Made by a program: the position numbers and the translations under genes | Notes under the pieces: generated by a model | What the model was told of the DNA's origin: nothing | The model's database searches: none | What the model saw: only the letters and a program-made list of their open reading frames with translations | Assembly: GCA_020796225.1 (NCBI GenBank) | Contig: CM036755.1 | Location: 61,626,652-61,690,651, forward strand | Length of the DNA stretch: 64,000 nucleotides | Source of the DNA: Arion vulgaris | Lineage: Eukaryota > Mollusca > Gastropoda > Stylommatophora > Arionidae | Direction: 5' to 3' | Shown here: positions 33,871 through 44,149 of the stretch, piece by piece | How the letters are laid out: the number at the start of each line of letters is the position of its first letter | Numbering within the stretch: position 1 is the stretch's first letter

Positions 33871-34394
33871 AGTATCTTGCTTATGTTATGCTTCAAAAGT
33901 TATACTCGATGTGCTCATAAGTCCTCCTTTTTCCATTGTTCCTATGGTGTTCACTACATTGCATGTCTTGGCCGCCCTTCTTGTCCAATCCTGAAGTCAT
34001 GTCCAATTCATCACCTCTTTTGTATCTCTTAATTTCCGTCTTCCAGACCAGTTAGTTTTTAGAATAATTTTAGACAGTTCAAAATGAAAGTGAAATCTGT
34101 TCTACTCCACGACTCTGAGACATAAACTGAATATGAACAAAAACTGCCCTTTGTACACACCGCCTGTCGCTACTATCAAGTGAGCAGTTCAGTGAGGGCC
34201 TCGTATGGGTCTTGGTCTGGTACACAAATGCCAGCACCACAGGTCAAGAAGAAACCCGAACTCAATCGCTTGGAGAAAGTAAAAGTTGTAACATGGTTTC
34301 TGTAGGTACACCCGTGGAAAGCTCCTCGCGAAGCCGCTGCCCTGGCAAAACTCATTCGAAAAATAAAACTTCCGATAAAATATTATCATCTTCT

Positions 34395-34535
34395 AAATTA
34401 CAATGCGGACCCTTGCCGGTGCTGCGGAGTTCGTACACTGCTGTTGTGACCATCCTGTGTAAGAAAGAGATTGGAACACATATGGTTACTCACCGAGGTG
34501 TAATAATGATGGTCCTATCAATCAATCAATCAACA
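34395..34535 (+). repeat. Interspersed repeat carrying the empty target site of the second hAT
   Basis: TGTGTAAGAAAGAGATTGGA, ACACATATGGTTACTCACCG and GTAATAATGATGGTCCTATC match, without interruption, the two flanks of the hAT at 17793-20451 (GCGTAAGAAAGAGATCAGAT-CACATATG and CACATATG-GTTATTCAGCG). The upstream part, GGTGCTGCGGAGTTCGTACAC, recurs inverted at 47345-47385. Confidence 0.87.
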
Positions 34536-34559
34536 AAATTTTCCAAACATCCAAACATT

Positions 34560-34930
34560 CACCAAATGATGTTTTTGCAGCATACTCTGTATCAGATGTA
34601 AAGAACAAACAAATACAGAATTGTGGATAAGGACGAGACAGAGGCCAATGAAAATGGAGATTAGAACAAAAAAGTAACAATGGATTGGACACACTCTCAG
34701 GAAACAGCTGAACAACATAACCAGAAAAACACTCAACTTGAACTCCCAATGGAAGAGAAGAAATGTAAAAAAAATACCTGGAGCAGAACAGTAGAAAAGG
34801 AGTTCCAAGAGATTGAAGCCTCATCGACAGAGGTGAAGAATATATTGCAGAATAGAACTTGGTGGAGAGCAACTTGCTGTACTATGTTCCCTGAAACAAG
34901 AAACTTTAGTAGCAATAGTATTTAAGGTTA
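34560..34930 (+). mobile_element. Non-LTR retrotransposon tail
   Basis: A relic frame reads QWIGHTLRKQLNNITRKTLN then LNSQWKRRNVKKIPGAEQ, and WWRATCCTMFPETR closes it. One or two stops interrupt it. The motif order fits the WIGHxLRK...LxWNPQGKR tail of RTE-like ORF2. Confidence 0.78.
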
Positions 34931-34989
34931 AAAAAAAGGTCAGAAAACCTTAATACTTGTTTACTCTTATTTATTTTTTGAAAATCGTG

Positions 34990-35225
34990 GCAAATCCTTT
35001 ACAGGATGTCGCCATCAACAACAGCAAATGAGTCATCGATTTTCTAGGCACTACTTATACATTCAGTAGTTTGCCATTGGTTTTTGAACGGTGAGGTCCG
35101 TGTTTTTCCATTAACAAAATTCTGCACAAACAAATTTGCTTCCAAACCGCCTGCCGCAGAGTTTGAACAGGTACACTTAGGATGTGATCGAGCTCATTAT
35201 CACTTAAGCTACAGACGCCCACATT
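34990..35225 (-). mobile_element. tRNA-derived SINE (SINE-2 family)
   Basis: On the minus strand GTGGGCGTCTGTAGCTTAAG (head), GTACCTGTTCAAACTC (B box) and a body ending ACTGAATGTATAAGTAGTGC define a nearly full copy. Confidence 0.82.
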
Positions 35226-35261
35226 TATTTATTTACCATATGAAATAGACAATGCACTTAC

Positions 35262-35410
35262 TTTGAATATTTTCCGCACTTGCACCGACTTGGGTAGATG
35301 GGAGTAGAAGATGTGCTTCTTTATTTCAAGTGAGGCCCGGTCAAGCAATGCTTCACTGTTTCCAAAGTTGTCATTAAGAATATCACAAACATCCGAGGAA
35401 AGCACTGATA
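35262..35410 (-). CDS. Internal exon upstream of the MANSC exon
   Basis: The exon is bounded on the minus strand by acceptor CACTTTTCAG (intron ends at 35411) and donor GTAAGT (intron starts at 35261). It is 149 bp. Two bases complete a split codon, followed by 49 open codons: SVLSSDVCDILNDNFGNSEA, LLDRASLEIKKHIFYSHLPK, SVQVRKIFK. It ends in phase 0 and joins the MANSC exon (33123-33306) in frame. The acidic-then-amphipathic character with a single Cys is compatible with the region preceding a MANSC domain. It requires a phase-1 upstream exon. The signal-peptide exon at 37452 ends in phase 2, so at least one more exon is expected between them. I do not recognise a named domain in this exon alone. 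Confidence 0.62.
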
Positions 35411-35427
35411 CTGAAAAGTGTCAAATG

Positions 35428-35600
35428 TATTGATTGATTGATTGATAGGACCATTATCATTGCACTTCGGTGAGTAACCAAACTGCACGAGATCCGTAGA
35501 ACCGACGAGGGTGTCAAATGTATGTTTTGTGGGATAATCATCATCATCACATAGCTTGTCCTGAGCAGAACTTTGCCAACCCAACAGTCCTCCGGAATTT
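35428..35600 (-). repeat. Hybrid of two repeat fragments
   Basis: 35428-35520 is an inverted copy of the repeat at 34395-34535 (GATTGATAGGACCATTATCA). 35530-35600 is the inverted GAT-tail end of the 9.6-kb retrotransposon family (ATCATCATCACATAGCTTGT). Confidence 0.72.
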
Positions 35601-35619
35601 CATTATGTTGTATTCCATA

Positions 35620-35880
35620 TTATTGTTAGTAATTTCTCCTTAACGCTCTGACCTGAGCAGCTCGCTCAATCACTTCCATGGAATTGAGTCCGATCTTTCT
35701 TGTCTCTCTCAGCAAAGTTCATTTCTAGGTCCCCCTAGGCGTCTCCTCTTTCCTGAACCCTTTGACTCCCACTTCAATGATTGCTTTGGTATTCTTTGAT
35801 CATTTCTACTCAAGGTATATGCCCAACATATCTACATCTTCTCCTTCTTATAGCAGTTGTTACTAGTAGTTGACCGGATA
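35620..35880 (-). mobile_element. Non-LTR retrotransposon tail (7.0-kb family)
   Basis: GAGCAGCTCGCTCAATCACTT, CTTGTCTCTCTCAGCAAAGTTC and CAGTTGTTACTAGTAGTTG match 7150-7375 in the same orientation. Confidence 0.78.
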
Positions 35881-35984
35881 ATATAAAATAAAGTTATAAC
35901 ACAATCAAAATTTGTATATGCATGTGAAGACTTTGTATAACACAAAATATACTGTTAAAAAAACAACGAAAGTTTGTTTGATTG

Positions 35985-36130
35985 TTTGAATGGGGGTGAA
36001 GCTGAGAAACAACATGTGGCCACATCCAGTCGACCTGAAAACTTTTGGGAAACCTGACAGACCTGAAGCTGACTGCCCAGTTTGTGGTCCACAGTAAATT
36101 AAGCACATGACCAGAGATCGCTGAAGAAGA
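35985..36130 (+). mobile_element. Retrotransposon 3' end (RNase H-associated), uninterrupted copy
   Basis: GCTGAGAAACAACATGTGGC, CAGTCGACCTGAAAACTTTT, GCCCAGTTTGTGGTCCACAG and GACCAGAGATCGCTGAAGAA run continuously. This is the intact reference for the copy split by a SINE at 31614-31905. Confidence 0.83.
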
Positions 36131-36204
36131 AGAATGTGTGGATGTTTGGTTTTGAAGACTTGGGATTTAAAATTGGGGGCACTCACAAGACCTCCTGCTG
36201 ACAA

Positions 36205-36415
36205 CTTGATTCATGGAGGCAACTCAGCTCAATGTTTCTGTGACACGAAGGTACACTGCACGCCTCTCACTACAAAAGTACATTTTAAAAGTTCATTTCC
36301 CATGTAAAATGATCTGGCTATTTTCCAGCGATGCCTTATCCCAGTGTTATCAAGTTCCTAGTCCTATCGAAGAAGTCGATAAAAATAGGCTCAAGATGAG
36401 CGCAAAAATAATCAT
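36205..36415 (-). pseudogene. Possible decayed exon with signal-peptide-like start
   Basis: On the minus strand an ATG at 36413-36415 opens MIIFALILSLFLSTSSIGLG, which looks like a secretion signal. The same frame then has two stops, HWDKASLENSQIILHGK, a stop, and TFKMYFCSERRAVYLRVTET. The phrase YFCSE...VYLRVTE is reminiscent of the last strand of an immunoglobulin-like domain. A donor-like GTGAGT follows at about 36185. The in-frame stops argue for a dead copy or chance. It lies within the presumed intron of the MANSC gene. Low confidence. Confidence 0.25.
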
Positions 36416-36727
36416 TGGGGGTTGAAAAATCAACAAGAGAAAACAAACCACAAAAATAAAAATATCAAAAAATTGAAAGATTTGAAAGATTCTCAGCTTT
36501 GCGTTTGTTTTGATCTTTGACTTTTATATCTTACTCATTGCAATAAAGTTTCCCTTGCTTTTGTATTCTTATCCTGACATCTCCGTTTGTTCCCCTTCTG
36601 TGTCTATGTTGCTACCAAGGTATGTGTATGATTCTACATCCTGTAGAGCTTTTTCCTTCAGTATAATCTGATGTGCACCTTATCATGTAGAACAAATTGC
36701 TATAGAAACTACCACTGTTAGAGCACA

Positions 36728-37150
36728 TTAATGGTGTAGCTCCCTACAAGGAGATAATAGAGTGGGGGGGACTGCACTCCTTAGATATGTCCTTGGGATG
36801 AGAAAAAGAAAGGTGGCCAAGACATGCAATACAGTGGACACCACAGAGACAGTGAAAAAAAAGAGGCCCAGTGGTAGAGGGAAAGCTTTTGAAACAGAGC
36901 TCAAAGACATGCGTAGGACTAGGTTTGAGGTAGGAATACGGGCACAAAATAGAACTGAGCATACATATTTTTTCTTCTCTGCCTTATCTGGCCCTTCGTT
37001 GGGGTTAGCAACCGCAAAGTTGATAGCACTAGCGGCAGAGGCCACATACCGTAAAAATTCAGAGGTTCGAGACCACCTTGTCCGAAAATTCTCAGTGTGC
37101 ACAGTGTGTGTGGTTGGACTACAGGAGACCCTGATTCTTTACATGGGGGT
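36728..37150 (+). mobile_element. Non-LTR retrotransposon tail plus A-box/B-box-like stretch
   Basis: Broken frames give WTPQRQ.KKRGPVV-like text and VRTGPSLGLATAKLIALA. The left part follows the WTPxxxRKRGRP pattern of ORF2 tails. GAGGTTCGAGACC at 37063-37075 resembles a B box. Confidence 0.55.
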
Positions 37151-37154
37151 ATAA

Positions 37155-37450
37155 ACTACAAGTACCCCTGAAGTCATAGTTAGGAGTGCCTGAATAGAGA
37201 GGGAGAGACACTGGTAAAAAGGTAAGCAAGCCTTCCCACACAAAAATCAGTCAGAAGCACAATATTAGACACCATACTACACCTGAATTTATAATGTGCA
37301 AATGGATAAAAATTTGTTTTTAGGCAATGAGGATGGATGGTAATATCTACACTCTAATTAGAGGGAAAAGAAATGATGATGATGATTGCCTTTATACCTG
37401 ACAACCAAGGTTTCTTAAATTAAAAAATCAACAAAACAACAGAATACTCA
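37155..37450. repeat. Tail block shared with 24685 and 49120
   Basis: CAAGTACCCCTGAAGTCATAG and GCCTTCCCACACAAAAATCAGTC recur at 24700-24790 and more distantly at 49130-49230. To its right is sequence without a recognised feature up to the signal-peptide exon. Confidence 0.6.
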
Positions 37451-37451
37451 C

Positions 37452-37525
37452 CAGGATAAAAGCTTGTTGAAAACCAGGATCACAAGGTGAACCAAAGACA
37501 ATAGTCTAGTAAAATTCCATATCAT
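37452..37525 (-). CDS. Probable first coding exon: signal peptide
   Basis: On the minus strand the ATG at 37523-37525 opens MIWNFTRLLSLVHLVILVFN followed by KLLS. It then reaches a consensus donor, TG|GTGAGT (intron starts at 37451), ending in phase 2 after 74 coding bases. The hydrophobic core with a basic residue upstream is a good secretion signal. A plausible acceptor, TATACTTCCAG, lies at 37548-37558, suggesting an upstream 5'UTR exon. Its position 2 kb upstream of two other minus-strand exons, one carrying an extracellular MANSC module, makes it the likely start of that secreted or membrane protein. The splice phase does not join directly to the exon at 35262-35410, so an intermediate exon is needed. 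Confidence 0.55.
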
Positions 37526-37689
37526 CTTGCTGAATTCTTAAATAAGTCTGGAAGTATACAAAGTAAAACATTATTAGTCAGTAGTAAAACTTGTCTTTGT
37601 TCTACTGCCAAACAAACCATGTGTCAGTTTACAAATCACTAAACCATTCATATAGAAGTCAAAGTCATGTGGGTGGGTGTACCTATCTT

Positions 37690-37890
37690 CTTCAAATGCT
37701 CCAAAATCTGCCACTTGTAACCACTTGAGATCTGAGTCTTAGAATGAATGTACATTGTGCCAGTTATGCGTCTACAATTATGCCAGCACATCTGATTTCT
37801 GCAATGCTTTATTTACTAGGTAGCTTCTAGGCCCTTACCTCAAACAGCATGCCTTGTAGCATTTTTACTATCTTTGCTTCCTTTGCACGC
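37690..37890 (-). mobile_element. Head-domain SINE (SINE-4), decayed
   Basis: CCACTTGTAACCACTTGAG, ATTGTGCCAGTTATGCGTCT, GCCAGCACATCTGATTTCTG and ACAGCATGCCTTGTAGC follow the family order with several short deletions. Confidence 0.7.
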
Positions 37891-38195
37891 CTCGACAACT
37901 AAGTAAGCATGAATTGCATAGCTTGGCATGAAGTACCTTTTGTGCACCAAAGGATCAATATCATAGTCTCATTATACAACCTATCCAGTCTCTTCAGCTG
38001 GACTGCCGATTGTCTAAGGTCCAGTTCTAGTCAATCAACAAGAGCACCAGATCCTGCTACAGTAAGAGCAACAGACTGTTCAGGATCAGGGAAATAGCAA
38101 ATCAAAACGTTCAGTCCCCTAGATGATGATGTAATAAACATGATTTTAAAACAACAGACCTTATCAAGACTGATTCACGATATTTGAGATCTGAT
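37891..38195. other. No gene seen
   Basis: A 62-codon frame at 37909-38097 has no splice or domain support. The left end includes the last part of the neighbouring SINE. Confidence 0.3.
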
Positions 38196-38199
38196 ACCC

Positions 38200-38660
38200 T
38201 TCAATGTCATGTCCACAGAGCTTCTTCTTACATTGCTATTTTGATGATTATACAGTTAAGACACTTTTTTACATGAAGTGACTGTTGTCTGGAGCTCATC
38301 TCTGATATCATGTAGAACTCCACAGATGTTGTGCATTGATGTAAGTATTGTGACGATTCTGTTATTTAATGAGAAGCCTCAGATACATTGGCTGGAATGA
38401 CTATCACTCCTGATCTTTCAGACTTTGTAGTTAATCAAGTTCCTGCTGAAGTATCCTAAATGTCTCATCTCTGTCAGTAAGCAAATGTCATCTGCAAAAC
38501 AAACAGTACTTTCCAGTCCCATAATCTGAGCATGTGATACTTGATATGTATATACTGAATAGGACAGGTGACACCAGAGAGTCCTGGGGCAATAAGGATG
38601 TTGCTCTGTGCCATAAATGTCCATAAACCCCAACCACATCGCTAGTGTTCTTTCATGAAA
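38200..38660 (-). mobile_element. Non-LTR retrotransposon reverse-transcriptase fragment
   Basis: The minus strand carries FADDICLLTEMRHLGYF, the active-site FADD block of a non-LTR reverse transcriptase. It is preceded by decayed LSPVLFSIY-like text and GLESTVC. Stops are frequent elsewhere, so it is a relic. Confidence 0.75.
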
Positions 38661-38749
38661 GTACAACCAACATCCAGTTGGTCAAAGCTGGAGAATGTTC
38701 ATTCTCATAAGGAGCAACATGAGCAAGACGGTAAGGTAATTGTACGCAT

Positions 38750-38920
38750 TTTCCACCCATGTGTTGCCGGGGAGCAAATAATAGTAACACTGCCACCTAC
38801 AAAGCATGTCGTGAGAGGCGACTGAGGTTGAGGCCTAGTGAAGCTACCATAGTAAATAAAATGCATCACAGAAATCGGATGGGCTGGTCTACATGTAGGT
38901 GCATAAGATGTGCCATGACT
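38750..38920 (+). mobile_element. Head-domain SINE (SINE-4), plus orientation
   Basis: CCCATGTGTTGCCGGGGAGC, TACAAAGCATGTCGTGAGAG, GCATCACAGAAATCGGATGG and CTACATGTAGGTGCATAAG give the canonical order in the direction used to define the family. Confidence 0.8.
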
Positions 38921-39085
38921 GATCTGATAGGCATGTATTTATTTCTAAGATCGTCAATGAAATAATATAAAATCATTGAAAATCAATCATTCAATGTATG
39001 TCTCTGTAAGTGTGTACTGTATTATAAGTGTATAGTGTGCATAATAAATCATTAGAAGCAAAATTTACTACAACAAAGGTGATAT

Positions 39086-39134
<49 letters not shown>

Positions 39135-40074
39135 ATGTTTTGCATTAATAGTAATGATTAGCTGCATAGTCTTAAAATCAATGCAATCATAGAATTTTAA
39201 AAATGTAATACGTAAATACGGTTCAATAGACAGACGTGTATTTATTCATTCACATATTACATCTAGCTGCGTTTTCATATGATGCTAATGCAACATCACA
39301 TCTAATTAAGTCACTGACATAGACAATATCGATTGCAATGACACACTGTCTATCATACAGACGAGCGCAGTACACCTGCACCCACAAACACAGTGGTGGT
39401 GGTGGAAGTGGAGTGTGACTGTGACGTGACAGGTCTGTCTTACTATCTTATCTTCGGTTGTACTGAATTTACTGATGCAGATGGATACAAAACGATTTAC
39501 TCACAAATCTGTGCTCAAAAAAAAATTACAGTTCATCAGCAGTGTTGCCTGTCACAAACGATACAATTGAATTGTTGACACTATAACAATCTGCTACTAG
39601 CTGTTCCTATCCGTATCGTTATGTCAAATGAGTAGTTATTGTGTTGATTTATCATGTACTTTGTACTGAAAGGTGATGCTAAATATGCAAACGGTCGACT
39701 AGCGAAGGCGTAAACACAAAGATATACTAAGATCAAAGTAACATTAAGGACTGGTCTGAATATTAAAACGACAGAAGTTACGAATATCTCAAAAAAGCAG
39801 AATCCGACAAAAATGCACCATCAAAGTAAAATGATCGGAGCAGAGACATGTACATCAATTTCAATACTGTGGAGGCCTGATAACATCAGACGCAGATCAG
39901 AAATAAAGAGCAGAATGGGCATGGTATAGAAGCTTGTCAAAAAATGAGAAGCATAATTTGCAAAAAGTCAGTGTCAATTCAGGTAAGAATGAGAGTAATT
40001 CAGTGTTACATAGAGTACATTGTGACATACGGATGCTAGTCTTGGACAGTAAGCAAACAGATAGAATAATCAAT
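38921..40074. other. AT-rich region with (TA)n, no gene seen
   Basis: A (TA)n run is at 39090-39132. No exon with splice support or interspersed repeat is recognised elsewhere. Confidence 0.35.
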
Positions 40075-40350
40075 GGAGGCCACAGAGATGTGGTTTTACA
40101 GAAGAATGAGAATTCTATGGACTGCTAAAAAGACAAATGTGGAGGTGTTGAATGAGGTCAAGAGACAGAGAACGGTTACTGTCATTATAAGAAAGAGGCA
40201 GTCATCATTTTTCGGACATGTAATGAGAAGGTAAGGCTTAGAACACATTGGGACAACTGATAAAAGTGAGGGAGACAAGACAAAGGACGACAGAGAGAGA
40301 ACATTTTGGATAGCCTGACGTCATGACACGGAAGAGCTTCAAGACATGAG
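40075..40350 (+). mobile_element. Non-LTR retrotransposon tail, uninterrupted reference for 28955-29405
   Basis: GGCCACAGAGATGTGGTTTT, AATTCTATGGACTGCTAAAA, GAGGTGTTGAATGAGGTCAA and TTATAAGAAAGAGGCAGTCA run without the SINE present at 29020-29133. Confidence 0.82.
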
Positions 40351-40504
40351 ACTTTTTGTTTCTTTTAACCTCTGTATTCAAAGATTCGTAAAGAAAAAAC
40401 CGCTTCCTGTTGCAGTACTTATGAGTGTTGTTTTCGTTTTCAGTGCCAAACGTGCCTACTTCGACAAACTCATTCAGTCGATACTTTATATACTAGTAGG
40501 CTAA

Positions 40505-40764
40505 TATTTGGGGGTCTCTGTGGCTAAGCCCTATGCCTTGTGAGTCGAAGGTCGTGGGTTCGAATCCGGACCGCGCCGTTCTGTTTATGAGTGCAGTTTT
40601 TTCCAGAGACCCCTATGATTGTTGCTGGAGCTACGAAGTTCGTGCTTTGTGCAATACTCTCGGCAGGAGTCGTGCCATTTCTGCGGAGAGGGGCAGAGCC
40701 ATAAGGGATAAAACCCGGTGCAGTGAAGTCAATCCTTCGGCTTTAAAACCCTTTTTAGACTAAT
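40505..40764 (+). mobile_element. SINE-1, best-preserved full copy
   Basis: GGGGTCTCTGTGGCTAAGCC (head and A box) is followed by GTCGTGGGTTCGAATCCGG (B box) and the body ATGATTGTTGCTGGAGCTAC ... GGATAAAACCCGGTGCAGTG. The end is near AACCCTTTTTAGAC. It is the reference for the family and for the origin of the two SINE-head arrays. Confidence 0.9.
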
Positions 40765-40789
40765 GCAATGTAGCATATAACAGAATATT

Positions 40790-41210
40790 AAGAACAAGCA
40801 TATTACCAGTGACAAAGTATGGGCGTGAAACATGGACATTTAACAATGCGTGGAACGTACTTCTGAACATAAAGTCTTATTGAAGAGTCATCTGTATAAC
40901 ACAGAACAAATGATCTATCCAGAAGGAAATCGAAATCAAAGAAAACTGGCTGCTGATATAAATAAGAAAACTATAGTAGATTGAACTGTATTTGGACTAA
41001 AAGATATAAATGGTTGGAAACGATCATTATAAAAAGAAACATCTCAACAAAAATGAGAAGAGATAGACTGTGAAGAAGATGCTTTTAGGATGGGACCGAT
41101 AACTTGAGCATGGCGGCAACAAAAACAAAACATCTGGCCTATGCTTGTAAGAAATTCTGAACAACTGTTAGAGTGACAAAGCTCTGATTAGGAAGAGCTA
41201 CTGCATGAAG
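40790..41210 (+). mobile_element. Non-LTR retrotransposon tail (9.6-kb family)
   Basis: AAGTATGGGCGTGAAACATGG (YGRETW), ATCAAAGAAAACTGGCTGCT and GGAAGAGCTACTGCATGAAG match the family with decay. It is followed directly by the 24-bp repeat. Confidence 0.75.
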
Positions 41211-41224
41211 ATTTTAATATTTTG

Positions 41225-41462
41225 TTTCATTATAACTACCAGCATTACAACAAATATAACAAGCAACATTACAACAAATATAATAAGCAACATTACAACT
41301 TATAAAACAAGCAACATTGCAACAAATATAACAAGCAACATTGCAACAAATATAACAAGCAACATTGCAACAAATATAACAAGCAACATTACAACAAATA
41401 TAACAAGCAACATTGCAACAAATATAACAAGCAACATTACAACAAATAACATTACAAAATAA
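41225..41462. repeat. 24-bp tandem repeat, about 10 copies
   Basis: AACATTACAACAAATATAAC plus AAGC, with T/G change at one position (ATTACA or ATTGCA). The period is a multiple of 3, which keeps an 85-codon frame open. Confidence 0.95.
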
Positions 41463-41589
41463 TAAAGTTCATAATTTTATTTTTATAATAAATAATATTG
41501 GACATGCATTGAATATGAATCAAAGGTTAACCACATAAAAAATAACCAGGAATAACTGTACAGCAAAAAAACAATTAATTGATACTATA

Positions 41590-42030
41590 TATGAATGGGA
41601 CACGTGTGCCGTATGAGCGATGATAGAATCCCAAAGAACATTCTATATGGTCAACTCGCATCTGGTGCTAGACATCATGGGCGCCCATTATTACGCTTCA
41701 TTGACACCTGCAAGCGTGATCTAACTTCATGCGGCATAGACAAAAAACACTGGGAGCGGCTGGCCAAAGACAGACAAGCATGGCGAGCGGCAGTGAGGGC
41801 GGCTCAAAAGAAAATAAGAAAACAACATCACATGTGGAGGCAAAAGAGAGCACAGAGTGCAGAGAGAACTTCCCATGCATCGGCTCTAGTCTCCAGTTTT
41901 ACCTGCAGCAACTGTGGCAAGGATTGCCACTCCAGAATAGGCCATTACAGCCACATGAATCGTTGTGATTCATCACAGAACATACTACGTGACGCAACAC
42001 CTATTGTCTCCTGAGACAAAGAGGCCAATG
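41590..42030 (+). mobile_element. Non-LTR retrotransposon ORF2 C-terminal part with CCHC finger, 139 open codons
   Basis: The open frame at 41595-42014 starts MGHVCRMSDDRIPKNILYGQ and continues GRPLLRFIDTCKRDLTSCGI and WRAAVRAAQKKIRKQH. It ends in a zinc finger, CSNCGKDCHSRIGHYSHMNRC. GHVxRMxDxRIPKxxLYGxL...GRPxLRFxDxCKRDL is the tail of another widespread animal non-LTR family. A related decayed copy is at 51790-52165. The frame has no premature stop over the part retained. Confidence 0.9.
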
Positions 42031-42299
42031 ATGATGATATGAATGCATGACATCACGTTTTACCTTTAACCAGTGAAACATGGACACACATTAATTGAAC
42101 ATTTAGTGAACATAGAAATAAAATAATTACATAAAATCATAGGCATGAATTCTAATAAATAAATTCTGAAATAAATAATAATAATAATAATAATAATAAA
42201 TCAGCTTAATATTTAATAATGATAACTTATACAACTAACACAAACTAATTTTATTATATAACATATACATAAGAATAATTATAGCTGAGAAATATGTAT

Positions 42300-43030
42300 C
42301 ATCACTGTGTGCCACGCCGACACTGAAGCAGACAATCGCTGTTCTCCACAAACGTCTGTCCTTAGTAGTGACTAGACTAAGTTCGAGTGTTGACATTTTT
42401 TCAATGCCAAGAGGTTAGGATGTCCAAATTTCTCTTCCTCTGCGTTCTCTATTGATTCTACCCGTCGTTAATATGTGTTCTAATTCTTTTCTCTATGACA
42501 TGCCTGAAATATTCTTCTTTCTATTTGATTACAAACTTTGCCTGCTGACATCTTTCAGTCCAATACAATAATTCTTCATGTAAACAGTTCATGCGATTTT
42601 AAACATTCTTCTTTAAAACTCCATCTCCGTAGTTTTCACATATTTTGATGTTCTTTATTTATTGCACCCCATCACTCTCTTTTATGTGTTTGTGCTTTTT
42701 GATTCCAACAGATTGTATGTTACTTTTACTTTACTTATTTCTTCTTATTTCCCGGAGGAGCATAGAACCCCAACATGTATTCTTTACTTTCCCTGATCCC
42801 TAGCAGTTTTCTTTATGGCTTCCCAGACTAATCCGTAATCCTTCAATTCTTCAAGATTATCCAATCTCCAGATTTGTTTATGGTGTCCCCTTTCCATTCT
42901 CCTTGCTGGTTCCATTCAAGTGTCTGTTTAGTAATAGTCGATTGTGTCTTTTGCAGGTCATGCCTGAACCATAGCCATTTTCATCGTGGTCATGATCCTG
43001 TTCATCATGGATTCCTACCCTGTTACGATC
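42300..43030 (-). mobile_element. Decayed non-LTR retrotransposon tails
   Basis: CTCTGCGTTCTCTATTGATTC, CGTCGTTAATATGTGTTCTAA and the 42840-42975 segment fit inverted ORF2 C-terminal tails (R-R-E-R-R-E-I...). No continuous frame survives. The family is uncertain. Confidence 0.5.
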
Positions 43031-43387
43031 CATTGGTTTATGCTTGCCAATTTATCAAACAATATCAGTCTGAGAATCCATCAAAGGTATTTGTTAATAA
43101 AAGTCTCTATATTATTTGTATTAGACTTAGTGGTTTCTTCCTATTTCAAGTCATACAGAAAGAGAGATTTCACATTAGACTGGAATACCGTAAGCTTGTT
43201 TCTAGTGATACTATGATATATACAGTAATATTTAAACAAGATATCTAAAGAATAAAACATAGAATACTAGTTAATATCAAACAAATGTTTAACAAGTTGA
43301 GAAACAATGTCACTACTTGCTCACACATAGATATGAGTTTTATGTATATATTTCTGTCTCTTTATCTATCTCCTCTTAGTATCTTGT

Positions 43388-43600
43388 TTGAGACATGAGG
43401 CTTCACAAGAGATTTTCATTGTTGTCGTTCTGCCGTATCAATTGTTTCTAATGTCAGGCCCCAACCATTCAACTCTTTGCCTTGCTTCCTCTGCAGGCCC
43501 ACGCTTTCTTCATCCATGTTCTGTCTATCGGAGAACTGTTCTAGCTAATGCCCCACTGGCATACGACACACAAGCCAAATCCACCATTTAATTATAATCT
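43388..43600. other. Open stretch of uncertain nature
   Basis: A 67-codon frame on the plus strand has no recognised domain or splice sites. The stretch lies just downstream of the minus-strand kinase exon and may be 3' flanking sequence. Confidence 0.25.
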
Positions 43601-43658
43601 CCAATGAAGCACAATTTGTACATTTCATAAGGTCATCATTTGTTTTCATATTAGATTT

Positions 43659-43773
43659 CTAGTTAGCATCTATAACAAATCGGTAAGAACTATGTTTTCT
43701 CACTGTGGTCAGAATGTCTGTAACTGTTGGTCGTTTAGATGGGTCTCGTTCGAGAAGAACTAGTAGCCAATAC
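43659..43773 (-). pseudogene. Protein kinase pseudogene, exon C (C-lobe end)
   Basis: On the minus strand the exon starts after acceptor TTTCTCCAG (intron ends at 43774) and runs to a TAG stop at 43659-43661. It encodes YWLLVLLERDPSKRPTVTDI followed by LTTVRKHSSYRFVIDAN. LLERDPSKRPTVxDIL is kinase subdomain XI with its conserved Arg. One base completes the Arg codon split with exon B (phase 2), so the junction is in frame. The exon itself is intact, but the gene is classed as a pseudogene because exon A (49900-50440) has several in-frame stops. It predicts the sequence of the last exon of the intact paralogue, which lies beyond the right edge of the window. Confidence 0.82.
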
Positions 43774-44074
43774 CTGGAGAAATGATTAAAAACAAAAATA
43801 TAACAGCTATACATGCTTTAGTCTGACGGAAAAAGAAATGTTCGTAAGATTAATCATATACAAATATATATTGATATATTATCGATACACGGGAAGACTG
43901 TAAAACTACGTACCAAATGTGAACTTTGGTAAAAACACAATGGTCGAAATGTCCGTTGTTGTTTTTAACATTGTATTGTTTATGTACATATTTGTTCCTT
44001 GCATATGTAAAACTGGAATCTACATTTTCTTAATTTCTACACGAAGCACCTATCAAGATGGCCGTCTAATATAT

Positions 44075-44136
<62 letters not shown>

Positions 44137-44147
44137 ATATATATATA
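44075..44147. repeat. (TA)n microsatellite
   Basis: A near-perfect TA alternation with one TTTA interruption, directly preceding a retrotransposon tail. Confidence 0.97.
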
Positions 44148-44149
44148 GT

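Noticed and set aside
36762..37154. A 130-codon frame read as a host gene
   Set aside because: The adjacent frame shows the WTPxxxRKRGRP pattern of a retrotransposon tail, and the open frame is a shifted reading of it.
40530..40560. Functional tRNA genes at the B-box-bearing sites (40.5, 31.9, 14.8 and 5.6 kb)
   Set aside because: I could not fold a full cloverleaf. A and B boxes are followed by SINE bodies present in many copies, so these are SINE heads.
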